Assembly: GCF_000758685.1 (NCBI RefSeq)
Contig: NZ_CP009286.1
Span: 2,820,501-2,884,500 of the forward strand
Origin: Paenibacillus stellifer
GTDB lineage: Bacteria; Bacillota; Bacilli; Paenibacillales; Paenibacillaceae
DNA: 64,000 bases
Direction of reading: 5' to 3'
Part shown: in pieces, positions 25,706 through 34,020 of the stretch
How positions within the stretch are numbered: the first letter of the stretch is position 1
Layout: each line of letters begins with the position of its first letter
Program-made: the position numbers and the translations under genes
Notes under the pieces: generated by a model
What the model was told of the DNA's origin: nothing
What the model saw: only the letters and a program-made list of their open reading frames with translations
Database searches by the model: none

Positions 25706-26183
25706 GCTTCAGCCGAAGCTGCTGCTCGTGCTGCTGACAGGTGCGCTGGGCTGCAGCAGTCTTTTTGCCGTATTCACCTATATCACGCCGCTGCTTGAAG
25801 ATATTACGGGCTTCTCTGAGAGCGCAGTAGCCTGGATTCTGGTTCTGTTCGGCGTAGGGGTAACAACCGGCAACATTGTCGGAGGCAAGCTGGCAGACTG
25901 GAAGCTTATGCCTTCGCTGCTGGTGAATTTCGCCTTCCTGGCTCTTATTTTGGCCGTGTTCGCTTATACGGTGCATGTTCCGGCGCTTGCGTCTACATCC
26001 AATCATTCTGCGCTAAATCTTGGCAACGCCTTCGGGGCATTCATTGGGGGAGCTATCATTACCAATGTCGGTTTATCTTATTTGCCGTGGTTCGGTGCGC
26101 TGTTTTCTTTCCTGGGATTGCTTCTGGCGGGCGCCGTATATATGTGGGACATTAAGGATGGAAAACGGGTGACAAACCGTTAG
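25706..26183 (+). pseudogene. MFS exporter, 3' fragment with internal deletion
   Basis: Only the C-terminal half of a DHA1-type (AraJ/YdhP-like) exporter is present: 'LGCSSLFAVFTYITPLLEDITGFSES', 'GNIVGGKLADW'. Near 25990 the typical middle stretch is absent, and VPALA runs directly into STSNHSALNLGNAFGAFIGG, an apparent in-frame deletion of about 30 codons. The 5' half, with helices 1-6, is lost at the junction with the araC remnant. Non-functional as it stands. Confidence 0.7.
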
Positions 26184-26285
26184 TAATACGCGTATCTATT
26201 GCTGAAATATTTGCCTCTTGTTGGTATACCATGAAAGGAGGATGATAAATTTTCAATTTTTTTCAGAAATAGGCGAATGCCCGGG

Positions 26286-26314
26286 TTTACAATTTGGGTA
26301 AAGGGGAATATAAT
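26286..26314 (+). promoter_or_regulatory. Promoter of mntH
   Basis: TTTACA (26286-26291), 17 bp, TATAAT (26309-26314): a near-consensus sigma-A promoter about 70 nt before the gene. The leader carries a weak dyad TTGC-ACGAG-GCAA (from about 26328), which is only loosely similar to an MntR box. Confidence 0.75.
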
Positions 26315-26385
26315 AAGTTTATCAAAAGTTGCACGAGGCAAACATTTATGTGCTTGGCAAATAATTAGGCGGGGAGGAAATAAAT

Positions 26386-27681
26386 ATGTTGGAAGATACC
26401 TTTGCACTGGGATCATCCGTGGAGCAAGATAAGCATCGACTCGCCGCCCAGACCGCTATACGCGGAAAAGCCACAGGGCTTGGACGTATTCTTCCTTTTC
26501 TCGGTCCTGCCTTTATCGCGGCGGTTGCTTACCTGGATCCCGGAAATTTTGCGACAAATATTACGGCTGGCTCCAAATACGGATATATGCTGCTGTGGGT
26601 TATCGCAGCCTCCAATCTGATGGCTGTACTCATTCAATCCCTTTCGGCGAAGCTTGGCATTGCGACCGGCCGTAATCTGCCGGAGGTCGCGCGAGACCGG
26701 TTCTCGAAAGGCGCGTCGATCGCACTATGGATTCAGAGCGAGCTAGTGATCATGGCGACGGATTTGGCCGAATTTCTAGGAGCGGCGCTCGGACTTTATC
26801 TATTATTTGATATACCTATGCTGGCCGCCGCCATTATTACAGCTGCCGGATCATTCGCTATCCTGGAGCTTCAGCGGCGGGGTTACCGAAGCTTGGAGGC
26901 CGGAATTGCGGCCATGATTTTGATAGTCGTTCTGGCATTCGCCTTTCAGGTAATTACAGCCCGGCCGGATGTCGGCAGCGTTGTACAGGGCATCGTAACG
27001 CCCCGGTTCCAAGGCGTGGACAGCGTGCTCCTGGCCGCCGGTATTCTCGGAGCTACCGTGATGCCGCATGCGATCTACCTGCATTCGTCGCTGACACAGC
27101 ATCGGATTGTTGGACAGAACGATGCGGAGAAGAAGAAGATCTTCAAGCTGGAATTCATTGATATCCTGATTGCCATGTTCATCGCGGGCGCTGTCAATAT
27201 GGCGATGGTAGTCGTCTCCGCAGCCACCTTCTTCAAGAACGGACTGACCGTAGAGGACCTCGATGTGGCGTATCACCAATTCGGACAGCTGGTAGGGCCG
27301 GTTACGGCAGTGTCCTTCGGACTGGGCCTGCTCATCGCGGGACTCTCCAGCGCCTCCGTCGGAACGATGGCGGGAGACGTCGTCATGCAGGGCTTCATCA
27401 ACAAACGGATCAATCTGTATCTTCGTCGGGCAATCACGACGCTGCCGCCGCTTGCAATTATTCTAACAGGTGTAGACCCGACCCGCGCGCTGGTCATGAG
27501 TCAGGTGGTGCTGTCCTTTGGGATTGCGTTCGCCCTGATACCGCTCATTATTTTCACCAGCGACCGCAAGCTGATGGGCGGACTGGTCAACCACCGAATC
27601 ACTACTATTCTGGGCTGGATCATCGCCGGAATCGTGGTAACGCTGAATTTGTTCCTGATTGGCCAGACGATCATCGGCTGA
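26386..27681 (+). CDS. mntH: Nramp family divalent metal cation transporter (MntH type)
   Basis: 431 residues, 11 predicted helices. The metal-site motifs DPGN (helix 1, 'YLDPGNFATNI') and MPH (helix 6, 'ATVMPHAIYLHSS') are both intact, as expected for a proton-coupled Mn(II)/Fe(II) importer. The start follows GGGGAGG. It is a single-gene unit with a strong promoter; control by a manganese or iron sensor is expected but not shown. Confidence 0.93.
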   Translation: MLEDTFALGSSVEQDKHRLAAQTAIRGKATGLGRILPFLGPAFIAAVAYLDPGNFATNITAGSKYGYMLLWVIAASNLMAVLIQSLSAKLGIATGRNLPEVARDRFSKGASIALWIQSELVIMATDLAEFLGAALGLYLLFDIPMLAAAIITAAGSFAILELQRRGYRSLEAGIAAMILIVVLAFAFQVITARPDVGSVVQGIVTPRFQGVDSVLLAAGILGATVMPHAIYLHSSLTQHRIVGQNDAEKKKIFKLEFIDILIAMFIAGAVNMAMVVVSAATFFKNGLTVEDLDVAYHQFGQLVGPVTAVSFGLGLLIAGLSSASVGTMAGDVVMQGFINKRINLYLRRAITTLPPLAIILTGVDPTRALVMSQVVLSFGIAFALIPLIIFTSDRKLMGGLVNHRITTILGWIIAGIVVTLNLFLIGQTIIG

Positions 27682-27890
27682 GAGCATATAATCTGTATCC
27701 GAAAAAAAGCATATGTACAAGAGGGCGTCTCACAGCCAGCAGGCTGGAGGCGTCTTTTGTATTTTTCCAGGTGATGCTGCTTCAGCGGCTGTGGGAACTA
27801 GTGTGAGATCTTCCGGCATTTACTGTACAAACGCCGTTTCCCCGTGACATCGCCTCCCATACAATGCTGCTATAGGGAGGAGTGATTGCG

Positions 27891-28127
27891 GTGGAAGTTT
27901 ATTACAACTGCTTGAGATGCAAAGGAAGAAAAGTGCGCGTCATGACCAGGGACGGCCGGCAATATACCGGTGTCGTAAAAGATGTCGATTACAATAATCT
28001 CTATCTTGAAACCGAAGGCGGCGACGTGAAGACCTCGGCTTTCTACCCGTACGGATACCCGTACGGCTATGCCAGCTCCATACTTACGCTCAGCCTCTTC
28101 ACTTTGCTGGCTATCGCCCTCATCTGA
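27891..28127 (+). CDS. Small protein with Sm-like strand pattern and C-terminal hydrophobic segment
   Basis: 78 residues starting at GTG 27891, 8 nt behind GGGAGGAG. Residues 10-40 ('KGRKVRVMTRDGRQYTGVVKDVDYNNLYLET') show the strand-turn pattern of Sm/LSm-like barrels (written here as two parts: KGRKVRVMTRDG and QYTGVVKDVDYNN). A Tyr/Pro/Gly motif repeats (YPYGYPYGY), and the last 17 residues form a hydrophobic helix. CATACAAT at 27858-27865 resembles a sigma-E -10 box. It may be a spore-associated membrane protein; function unknown. Confidence 0.65.
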   Translation: MEVYYNCLRCKGRKVRVMTRDGRQYTGVVKDVDYNNLYLETEGGDVKTSAFYPYGYPYGYASSILTLSLFTLLAIALI

Positions 28128-28141
28128 TTCTTCCGCACAGC

Positions 28142-28182
28142 AAAAAGCTTGCTCTCTAATAACGGAGAGCAAGCTTTTTTTA
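28142..28182. terminator. Bidirectional terminator
   Basis: AAAAAGCTTGCTCTC pairs with GAGAGCAAGCTTTTT; serves the convergent small-protein gene and the BceB-like permease gene. Confidence 0.9.
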
Positions 28183-28195
28183 TGAGAGGCCGGGT

Positions 28196-30133
28196 CTAGA
28201 GCGCTTGCCGGATGACCTTCTTGCAGTACAGGACAGACAGCAGACCGAATATCGAGTACAGCACGGTATACATAATCATGACGATGAACATCGGCGTCCA
28301 CAGCTCCGTTCCGAAGAGGAACCAGCCCGACCGGACAGCGAAGTAGCTGTGCAGCAGACCGACGGCGAGCGGAATGCCGAAACTGAACAACTGCTTGGCT
28401 TGAAGTCCTCTCAGCAGATCGCCCTGCGTGAAACCGAGCTTGCGAAGGATGGTGTAGCTGCCTTTTTCCTCTTCGCTTTCACCCATTTGCTTGAAATACA
28501 GAATGCAGCCCGAGGTGATCAGGAAGGTGAGTCCAAGGAAGGCTACGATGAACATAATCATCCCCATGTTGCGCTTTTGGGTAGTGCTCATGTCAAGCTG
28601 GGAGTGGGATAATTCACCGAATGTCTTCGACAGAAACAGACTGTTCGCTTCTTCGATCTGACTTTTCTTGTTGATATTGACGCCAATATAGATTGAGGTT
28701 TTTTTCTGGATTTTGGGATCGGCGTTCTGTTTCAAGGATTGAAATACAGAGTCGTCTACAATCGCAACAGGCAGTCCGCCGCTCGTGTAATAATAGTCGA
28801 TATAATGTTTGGCATGCATATCTGTGTAATTCAGCGGAAATGAGTTCTTCAGATCTTTAAGGACTATGTTTCCGGAGCTCTTCAGCGCCATAAAGGATTG
28901 CATCAAGTCATCGTATCCGGAGAGGATGACCTCATCCTTCTGAACATCAAGTCCGGCACTTTGTTCACTGATTACGGGCATCACCATGGCTTTCGGATCA
29001 ATCTTCAGTGTATCCAGACTCGTATCCAGAATTTGTGTGGCATCGAACGCCGCCTGAATAACCTCCAGCTTCTTCTCCGAATAAGCAATGTCTTTGGACT
29101 TCAGCATCTCGGTGAACCGGTCCGCATCCTGAACAGTGCTGAATCCGAAATGGTCGGGGACCGACTGTTCGGCGCTCTTTTCGGCTGAGTAATACGAGAT
29201 GTAGCTTAACGACAACAGGCCGATTGCCAGAGCGGATACGGTTGTTATGATGGTCAGCAGCAGCGCGTTGGACTTCATCCGGAACATGATCGATGAGAGG
29301 GAGAGCACCTGATTGACGTTCAGATAGCCGTTCTTGCTCTTGCGGATCAGATTGGTGATGAACCGGACAGATCCTTTATAGAACAAATACGTACCGATAA
29401 TTACCGAGGCCAGAATTAAGATCATCGCCCCGAACAGTGAATTCATCGTAGCGAAATCCCCGCCGAACAGCTTGGAGGATACATAATACCCGACTGAAAT
29501 CAACAGAATTCCAAGCAATCCGATCACAATCTCCGCCGCCGAAATTTTCTTCACCCGCGTCTCCGTAACGGAGGTCGCCCGGAACAGATTCAGAATACTC
29601 TGTCTCTTGATGAAGGAGTAATTCATTAGCATGATGAGGACATAGATCGCCCCGAACACAATTAGGGTCTGAACAAGCGCCTTTCCCGAGAAGTGCAGGG
29701 CAGCCAACTCATCGACTCCAATGACCTTGAACAGAATCATCAGAATGAGCTTGGAAACCGAGAAGCCCAGCGCAATACCCGCCAGCAGCGAACCGATGTA
29801 GAGGAGCAAATTTTCGGCGCTTAACAGGCGGAAGATTTTGTCCCGGGTCATGCCGATCAGCTGGAATAACCCGATTTCACGGCTTCGTCTTTTGATAAAA
29901 ATGTTATTGGCATAGAGCAGAAATATGGCGACGATCGCTACCAGCAGGATGGACGCCGATTTCATCGCAGCCGCACCTTTGATCGAGCCTTTGGCTTCAT
30001 CCATCGAAGGATCGAACTGCAGGGTGACAAATGCGAAATACAGCGCGACGCTGAAGATCAGCGCGAAGACATATAGCGAATAATGACTGAGATTCTTCTT
30101 CAGATTGCGGAAGATGAGCTGATTAATGTTCAA
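28196..30133 (-). CDS. BceB-type ABC transporter permease (FtsX-like)
   Basis: 645 residues from TTG 30133, which sits 8 nt behind GGAGG and overlaps the ATPase gene by 11 bases. The layout is that of BceB/YtsD permeases: ten helices, two FtsX domains ('[21 protein letters not shown]') and a large extracellular domain between helices 7 and 8 (about residues 310-530) that senses peptide antibiotics. With the ATPase it removes antimicrobial peptides from their lipid target and passes the signal to the kinase encoded upstream. Confidence 0.92.
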   Translation of the reverse strand: MNINQLIFRNLKKNLSHYSLYVFALIFSVALYFAFVTLQFDPSMDEAKGSIKGAAAMKSASILLVAIVAIFLLYANNIFIKRRSREIGLFQLIGMTRDKIFRLLSAENLLLYIGSLLAGIALGFSVSKLILMILFKVIGVDELAALHFSGKALVQTLIVFGAIYVLIMLMNYSFIKRQSILNLFRATSVTETRVKKISAAEIVIGLLGILLISVGYYVSSKLFGGDFATMNSLFGAMILILASVIIGTYLFYKGSVRFITNLIRKSKNGYLNVNQVLSLSSIMFRMKSNALLLTIITTVSALAIGLLSLSYISYYSAEKSAEQSVPDHFGFSTVQDADRFTEMLKSKDIAYSEKKLEVIQAAFDATQILDTSLDTLKIDPKAMVMPVISEQSAGLDVQKDEVILSGYDDLMQSFMALKSSGNIVLKDLKNSFPLNYTDMHAKHYIDYYYTSGGLPVAIVDDSVFQSLKQNADPKIQKKTSIYIGVNINKKSQIEEANSLFLSKTFGELSHSQLDMSTTQKRNMGMIMFIVAFLGLTFLITSGCILYFKQMGESEEEKGSYTILRKLGFTQGDLLRGLQAKQLFSFGIPLAVGLLHSYFAVRSGWFLFGTELWTPMFIVMIMYTVLYSIFGLLSVLYCKKVIRQAL

Positions 30134-30884
30134 CCTGCACACCTCCGAGCACACCCTGGGTCTTCATAATATCCTTGAAAAAGGTCTGGCGGTCCTGCGA
30201 GCCCTTGTTCAGCTGCGTGTAAATCTGTCCGTCCCGGATAAAAATAACCCGGCTGCAGTAGCTGGCAGCCACCGGATCATGCGTTACCATCAGAATGGTC
30301 GCCTCCCGGCGCTGGTTCAGCTCGCTCAGCTTGTTCAGCAGATCGGAGGCCGATTTGGAGTCCAGCGCTCCCGTCGGCTCGTCCGCAAAGATGATGCTCG
30401 GCTCATGGATGAACGCTCTGGCGGCGGAGGTACGCTGCTTCTGCCCCCCTGAAATTTCATTCGGATATTTATCTCTTACCTCGTAGATGCCGAGTTCGCC
30501 AGCCACCTCTTGAAATCTGCGCTCAGCCTCTGCTCTTGGTGTCTTCGAAATGGACAGGGGCAGCAGAATGTTCTCCTTCACCGTTAGCGTGTCGAGCAGA
30601 TTATAGTCCTGAAAAATAAACCCGAGATGCTGCTTGCGGAACTCGGCCAGCTGCTTCTCCTTCATCGCTGTCATTTCGGTTCCGCTTATATGAATCGTTC
30701 CGCCGCTGACCTTATCGATGGAGGAGAGGACGTTGAGGAGCGTAGTTTTGCCGGAACCGGAGGCGCCCATAATGCTGACGAACTCGCCTTTGCCGATCAC
30801 GATGTCAATTCCCTTCAGCACCTCCTGCCGGTTGAATTTATTGCCATAGCTCTTATAGATTTTGTCCGCTTCGAGGATGTTCAT
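30123..30884 (-). CDS. BceA-type ABC transporter ATP-binding protein
   Basis: 253 residues from ATG 30884, behind AAAGGAGAT. Walker A is GASGSGKTT, the signature is ISGGQKQR, and Walker B is [12 protein letters not shown] with the switch VTHDP. It is the ATPase partner of the permease that follows. A likely promoter (TACAAT -10 at 30931-30936 on the minus strand) and a dyad typical for BceR-like regulators lie upstream, so it can be induced separately from the two-component genes. Confidence 0.93.
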   Translation of the reverse strand: MNILEADKIYKSYGNKFNRQEVLKGIDIVIGKGEFVSIMGASGSGKTTLLNVLSSIDKVSGGTIHISGTEMTAMKEKQLAEFRKQHLGFIFQDYNLLDTLTVKENILLPLSISKTPRAEAERRFQEVAGELGIYEVRDKYPNEISGGQKQRTSAARAFIHEPSIIFADEPTGALDSKSASDLLNKLSELNQRREATILMVTHDPVAASYCSRVIFIRDGQIYTQLNKGSQDRQTFFKDIMKTQGVLGGVQVEH

Positions 30885-30988
30885 GATCAAATCTCCTTTA
30901 TCATATAGGCTCATTGCCTTTCTTGACTCTATTGTAGGATGAACCCCCTGAAGTCATCGTTTGATCGGCCGAACAAAAAACAAAAGCA

Positions 30989-31006
30989 TGTGACAATGTT
31001 GTCACA
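30989..31006 (-). promoter_or_regulatory. BceR-like binding dyad upstream of the ABC genes
   Basis: TGTGACA-ATGT-TGTCACA is a perfect 7-4-7 inverted repeat whose core TGACA-N4-TGTCA matches the known BceR-type consensus (TnACA-N4-TGTnA). It lies about 65-80 bp before the predicted start of the ABC transcript and overlaps the end of the kinase gene. Confidence 0.65.
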
Positions 31007-32006
31007 CGCCTGACAGCTTCACAAATTCGTTGCGCTTGGAGAAGACAAGCGTAAAGGTCGAGCCTTCGCCGGGAGCTGATCGCACGCTGATTCGGATTCC
31101 AAGCGGGTCGGCGGCACGCCGGACCAGATACAGTCCCATGCCCGTTGAGGCATTGTCGTGATGCTCCATCGTGGAGGTGAAGCCTTTATCGAAGATTCGG
31201 GGAAGATCCCGGGAATCGATGCCTCTGCCGAAATCGGTTATTTCCAGCACCGTCTGATCCTCCCGCACATAGCTGCGGACGATGATTTCGCCGTCCTGAC
31301 TGTACTTGACCGCATTGGTGAGAATCTGTCTGAGGATAAAAGCCAGCCATTTGGCATCGCTCAGCACCTCATCCATATCAAGCTGAAGCTCGAAGCCGAT
31401 GCCCTTGGCGATGCACCAGGATTTGAGTGTCCGAATCTCGCCTACGACGAGCGCGTTCAGGCTGACTTTTTCCATATACAGATCATTCTCGATGAAGGAA
31501 ATGCGCTTCCGGTGCAGCTCCTGGTCAAGCAGAAGATGGATGCGCAGCCATTCGTACGTCAGCTGGACTTTCAGAGATGAATCGTCCATGCGTTCGATGA
31601 TGAGATGCATGGTGGTGAGCGGCGTCTTCACTTCATGAATCCAGGAGAGAAGCTCATCCTGTTCAAGCTCGAACCGGGTCCGTTCCAGTGAGGCGTCGCG
31701 CTTCAGACGTTCCGTCTGTCCGATAAGCGAGTCTTCCACCAGACGCTCGAAGGGACTGTCGGCCTTGGTGATTTCTGTTAGATCCAGACTGCTCTCCCAA
31801 TCTTTCAGGCTCCGGTAGAACCTGGTCTCATTCCGGTAGCGAAGGACCAGAAAGGCGGCAAAAGCGATCATGGACAGAAACACGATGTAGAGCACCGGCT
31901 GAAGCGGGATCATATTGTCCAAATAAGCGATGAACACAATAATGGCCTGCCCAAGGATGAACATGAGAATCCAGCTCAACCGTTCCTTCAAAAAGTTAGC
32001 GATCAT
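31002..32006 (-). CDS. BceS-type intramembrane-sensing histidine kinase
   Basis: 334 residues. Two N-terminal helices with almost no extracellular loop (residues 10-58) mark the intramembrane-sensing class. A HisKA-like segment carries the phospho-accepting His in 'SWIHEVKTPLTTM', and the HATPase has ILTNAVKYSQDG (N box), DFGRGI and GMGLYLVRR. ATG 32006 is preferred over ATG 32021; it overlaps the regulator gene by 11 bases. The kinase takes its signal from the BceAB-like transporter. Confidence 0.92.
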   Translation of the reverse strand: MIANFLKERLSWILMFILGQAIIVFIAYLDNMIPLQPVLYIVFLSMIAFAAFLVLRYRNETRFYRSLKDWESSLDLTEITKADSPFERLVEDSLIGQTERLKRDASLERTRFELEQDELLSWIHEVKTPLTTMHLIIERMDDSSLKVQLTYEWLRIHLLLDQELHRKRISFIENDLYMEKVSLNALVVGEIRTLKSWCIAKGIGFELQLDMDEVLSDAKWLAFILRQILTNAVKYSQDGEIIVRSYVREDQTVLEITDFGRGIDSRDLPRIFDKGFTSTMEHHDNASTGMGLYLVRRAADPLGIRISVRSAPGEGSTFTLVFSKRNEFVKLSGV

Positions 32007-32697
32007 GGAGATCACTCTCATCAGCCGCCATGTATCCCTGGCCGACCTTTGTTTCGATGAACCGGTCCAGCCCGATGTCCTCCAGTTTCTTGCGCAGCCG
32101 GTTCAAATTGACGGTCAGCGTGTTGTCACTGACAAAACGTTCGTCATCCCATAAGCTCTTGATGAGCTCCTCGCGGCTGACGATCCGATTCCTTCGGTCG
32201 ATGAGCAGCTTCAAAATATATATTTCATTGCGGGTCAGCTGCACGCTGCCCTCCGCATTGCTTACCGTATTCTTATCCAGATCAACGGCGGCGCCGCACC
32301 AGGTTCGGAGTGTCACAGGCTCGGTGGTGCTGTAATCGTGGACCCGCCGGAGAATAGCCTGTATTTTGGCGATCAGCACATCGAAATGAAAGGGCTTCTG
32401 CACAAAATCGTCCGCTCCCAGTTGGATCGACATGACCATATCGGTCGGATGATCCCGGGAAGAGAGAAAGATAATGGGCACATTGGAATGCGACCGGATC
32501 ATGCGGCACCAGTGGAATCCGTCGAACATCGGTAGTCCGATATCAATCAGCACAAGATCGGGCTTGACCTCCGAGAACCGTTCCATCACTTTGGCAAAAT
32601 CGGAAATGCCGTACACATCGTACGACCACTGGGTCAGCCGGTTTCGGATCTCGTTAAATAGTGTTGCGTCGTCTTCGATCAGCAGCAGCTTGAACAA
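31996..32697 (-). CDS. BceR-type OmpR family response regulator
   Basis: 233 residues. Receiver: LLIEDD at the start, phospho-Asp in LVLIDIGLP (about 52) and the conserved Lys in VQKPFHF (about 101). A winged-helix Trans_reg_C domain follows (TRNEIYILKLLIDRRNR, then 'VDNTLTVNLNRLRKKL'-like strand). It heads the regulator-kinase-ATPase-permease set, all minus strand, and should act on the dyad at 30989-31006. Confidence 0.93.
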   Translation of the reverse strand: MFKLLLIEDDATLFNEIRNRLTQWSYDVYGISDFAKVMERFSEVKPDLVLIDIGLPMFDGFHWCRMIRSHSNVPIIFLSSRDHPTDMVMSIQLGADDFVQKPFHFDVLIAKIQAILRRVHDYSTTEPVTLRTWCGAAVDLDKNTVSNAEGSVQLTRNEIYILKLLIDRRNRIVSREELIKSLWDDERFVSDNTLTVNLNRLRKKLEDIGLDRFIETKVGQGYMAADESDLHDR

Positions 32698-32795
32698 GGA
32701 AATCCCCCATGTCTGTCATATTCTTAAACAAGTGTATAGCAAAAGTGCCGCATTCTCAACGACGCGGGACATTCAAAAAGTTTAAAAAACAATAT

Positions 32796-32826
32796 TTGAC
32801 TCTCTCATCATGTGAGGGATTAAGCT
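32796..32826 (+). promoter_or_regulatory. MerR-type promoter with 19-bp spacer
   Basis: TTGACT (32796-32801) and TAAGCT (32821-32826) are 19 bp apart, the overlong spacer that MerR proteins correct by DNA twisting. The spacer holds a dyad CTCTCA-(5)-TGAGGG (32802-32818) centred on it. Confidence 0.75.
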
Positions 32827-32868
32827 TAGCTTACAATCCGGATTGATGAAAAGAAGAAAGGAGATTCC

Positions 32869-33684
32869 ATGTTCAAGATCGGCGAGTTCTCGCAACTGAC
32901 CCGGGTGTCGGTCCGTATGCTGCGACATTACGACGAAATCGGCCTGCTTCAGCCTCAGGAGGTCAATGCTTCCACCGGTTACCGGATGTACTCCGCTGAC
33001 CAGATTCAGGTGATGAACCGCATTCATCTCCTGAAAGAACTCGGATTTAGCCTGTCCGAAATCAAGGGGCTCATGAACAATATCGGGGATTCCGGCATGC
33101 TGCTGGCCTTGTTGGAGAATCGAAAGAGAAGCGTTAAGGAATCGATCGAGCACGAGAAGAACAAATTGCAGCGTATTGAGACGCTGATCAAACGAATGGA
33201 AAGGGAGGGCTATGCCTTGAGTCAGGAAATTTCAATTAAATCGATACCGGCGTACCGCATGCTGTCTTTGAGGGATGTGATTGCACAATACAATGAGGAG
33301 GGGAAGCTGTGGGATGAACTGAACCGTTTTGTAGCTGAGCAGCGCATTAAATGTGTTCCGCCCACATACGCCGTCTATCATGATCCCGGATACAAGGAAA
33401 GCGATGTGGACGTGGAATTGATGATGCATTTTCAGGGTGAGGCGACCGAAAGTGATCGGATCAAAATCCGGGAGCTTGAAGCGGTGCCGGAGATGGCGGT
33501 GGCCTTTCATAAAGGTCCTTTTGAAGAAATGAGCGAGGCTTACCGGGCGCTTGGCATCTGGATGTCGGAGAGCGGATACCGGATCAGCGGTAATACCCGT
33601 GCGATCTATCATAAAGGCCCATGGTCCGAGAGCGACCCGGCTGAGTATTTGACCGAAATCCAGATTCCGGTGTCGAAAGGCTAA
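32869..33684 (+). CDS. MerR family regulator with GyrI-like effector domain
   Basis: 271 residues. The MerR DNA-binding domain spans residues 1-70 ('FKIGEFSQLTRVSVRMLRHYDEIGLL'), a coiled-coil linker follows to about 120, and the C-terminal half (from 'ISIKSIPAYRMLSLRD') is a GyrI/BltR-like effector-binding fold. Such regulators respond to hydrophobic drugs (BmrR, BltR type). The start follows AAAGGAG. The 19-bp-spacer promoter upstream suggests autoregulation; no target transporter is adjacent. Confidence 0.9.
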   Translation: MFKIGEFSQLTRVSVRMLRHYDEIGLLQPQEVNASTGYRMYSADQIQVMNRIHLLKELGFSLSEIKGLMNNIGDSGMLLALLENRKRSVKESIEHEKNKLQRIETLIKRMEREGYALSQEISIKSIPAYRMLSLRDVIAQYNEEGKLWDELNRFVAEQRIKCVPPTYAVYHDPGYKESDVDVELMMHFQGEATESDRIKIRELEAVPEMAVAFHKGPFEEMSEAYRALGIWMSESGYRISGNTRAIYHKGPWSESDPAEYLTEIQIPVSKG

Positions 33685-33726
33685 CGGCTGCGCGGGATTA
33701 AGTGATCTGTTCATATCGATATGATG

Positions 33727-33763
33727 AAAAGGAGACTCAGGAGACCCTGCGTCTCCTTTTTTT
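33727..33763 (+). terminator. Terminator of the MerR gene
   Basis: AAAAGGAGAC (33727-33736) pairs with GTCTCCTTTT (33751-33760), followed by further T. The rest of the 336-bp gap before phoA holds only the small ORF at 33843. Confidence 0.85.
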
Positions 33764-33842
33764 CTACGTCTGCCCGTTTTACTAACGTTGGCACAGCACA
33801 AGCACAAACCGGGTAATAGAGGGTTAGGAAGGAGAAGGTTCT

Positions 33843-33926
33843 ATGCCTTCAACCAATAACCGGATTACTCCGGAACGATGGATCTACTTTCATAGCGAAT
33901 TGGGCGGTTTTTCGTCTTCTCGTTAA
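33843..33926 (+). CDS. Possible 27-residue small ORF in the phoA leader
   Basis: ATG 33843 follows a very good ribosome site (GGAAGGAGA, 8 nt spacing) and encodes 27 residues (MPSTNNRITPERWIYFHSEL...) ending at TAA 33924. No family is recognised. The strong ribosome site without another gene to serve is the main support. It may be a leader peptide of the phoA operon or a free small protein. Confidence 0.4.
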   Translation: MPSTNNRITPERWIYFHSELGGFSSSR

Positions 33927-34020
33927 AATTTAATCAAAGTCGGCTTGTCATTTTACTTAGGGACAATACTCCCCTCTTAGACTAAATCTGATTACATCTA
34001 ACTGGGAGGGTAAATAAAAC

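Noticed and set aside
26326..26345. MntR-box-like dyad in the mntH leader
   Set aside because: TTGC-ACGAG-GCAA has spacer 5 instead of 6 and matches only about 10 of 16 positions of the known MntR site, too weak to claim.
27720..27770. Terminator after mntH
   Set aside because: GGCGTCT occurs twice as a direct repeat rather than as an inverted one; only a short CCAGC/CTGG stem remains.
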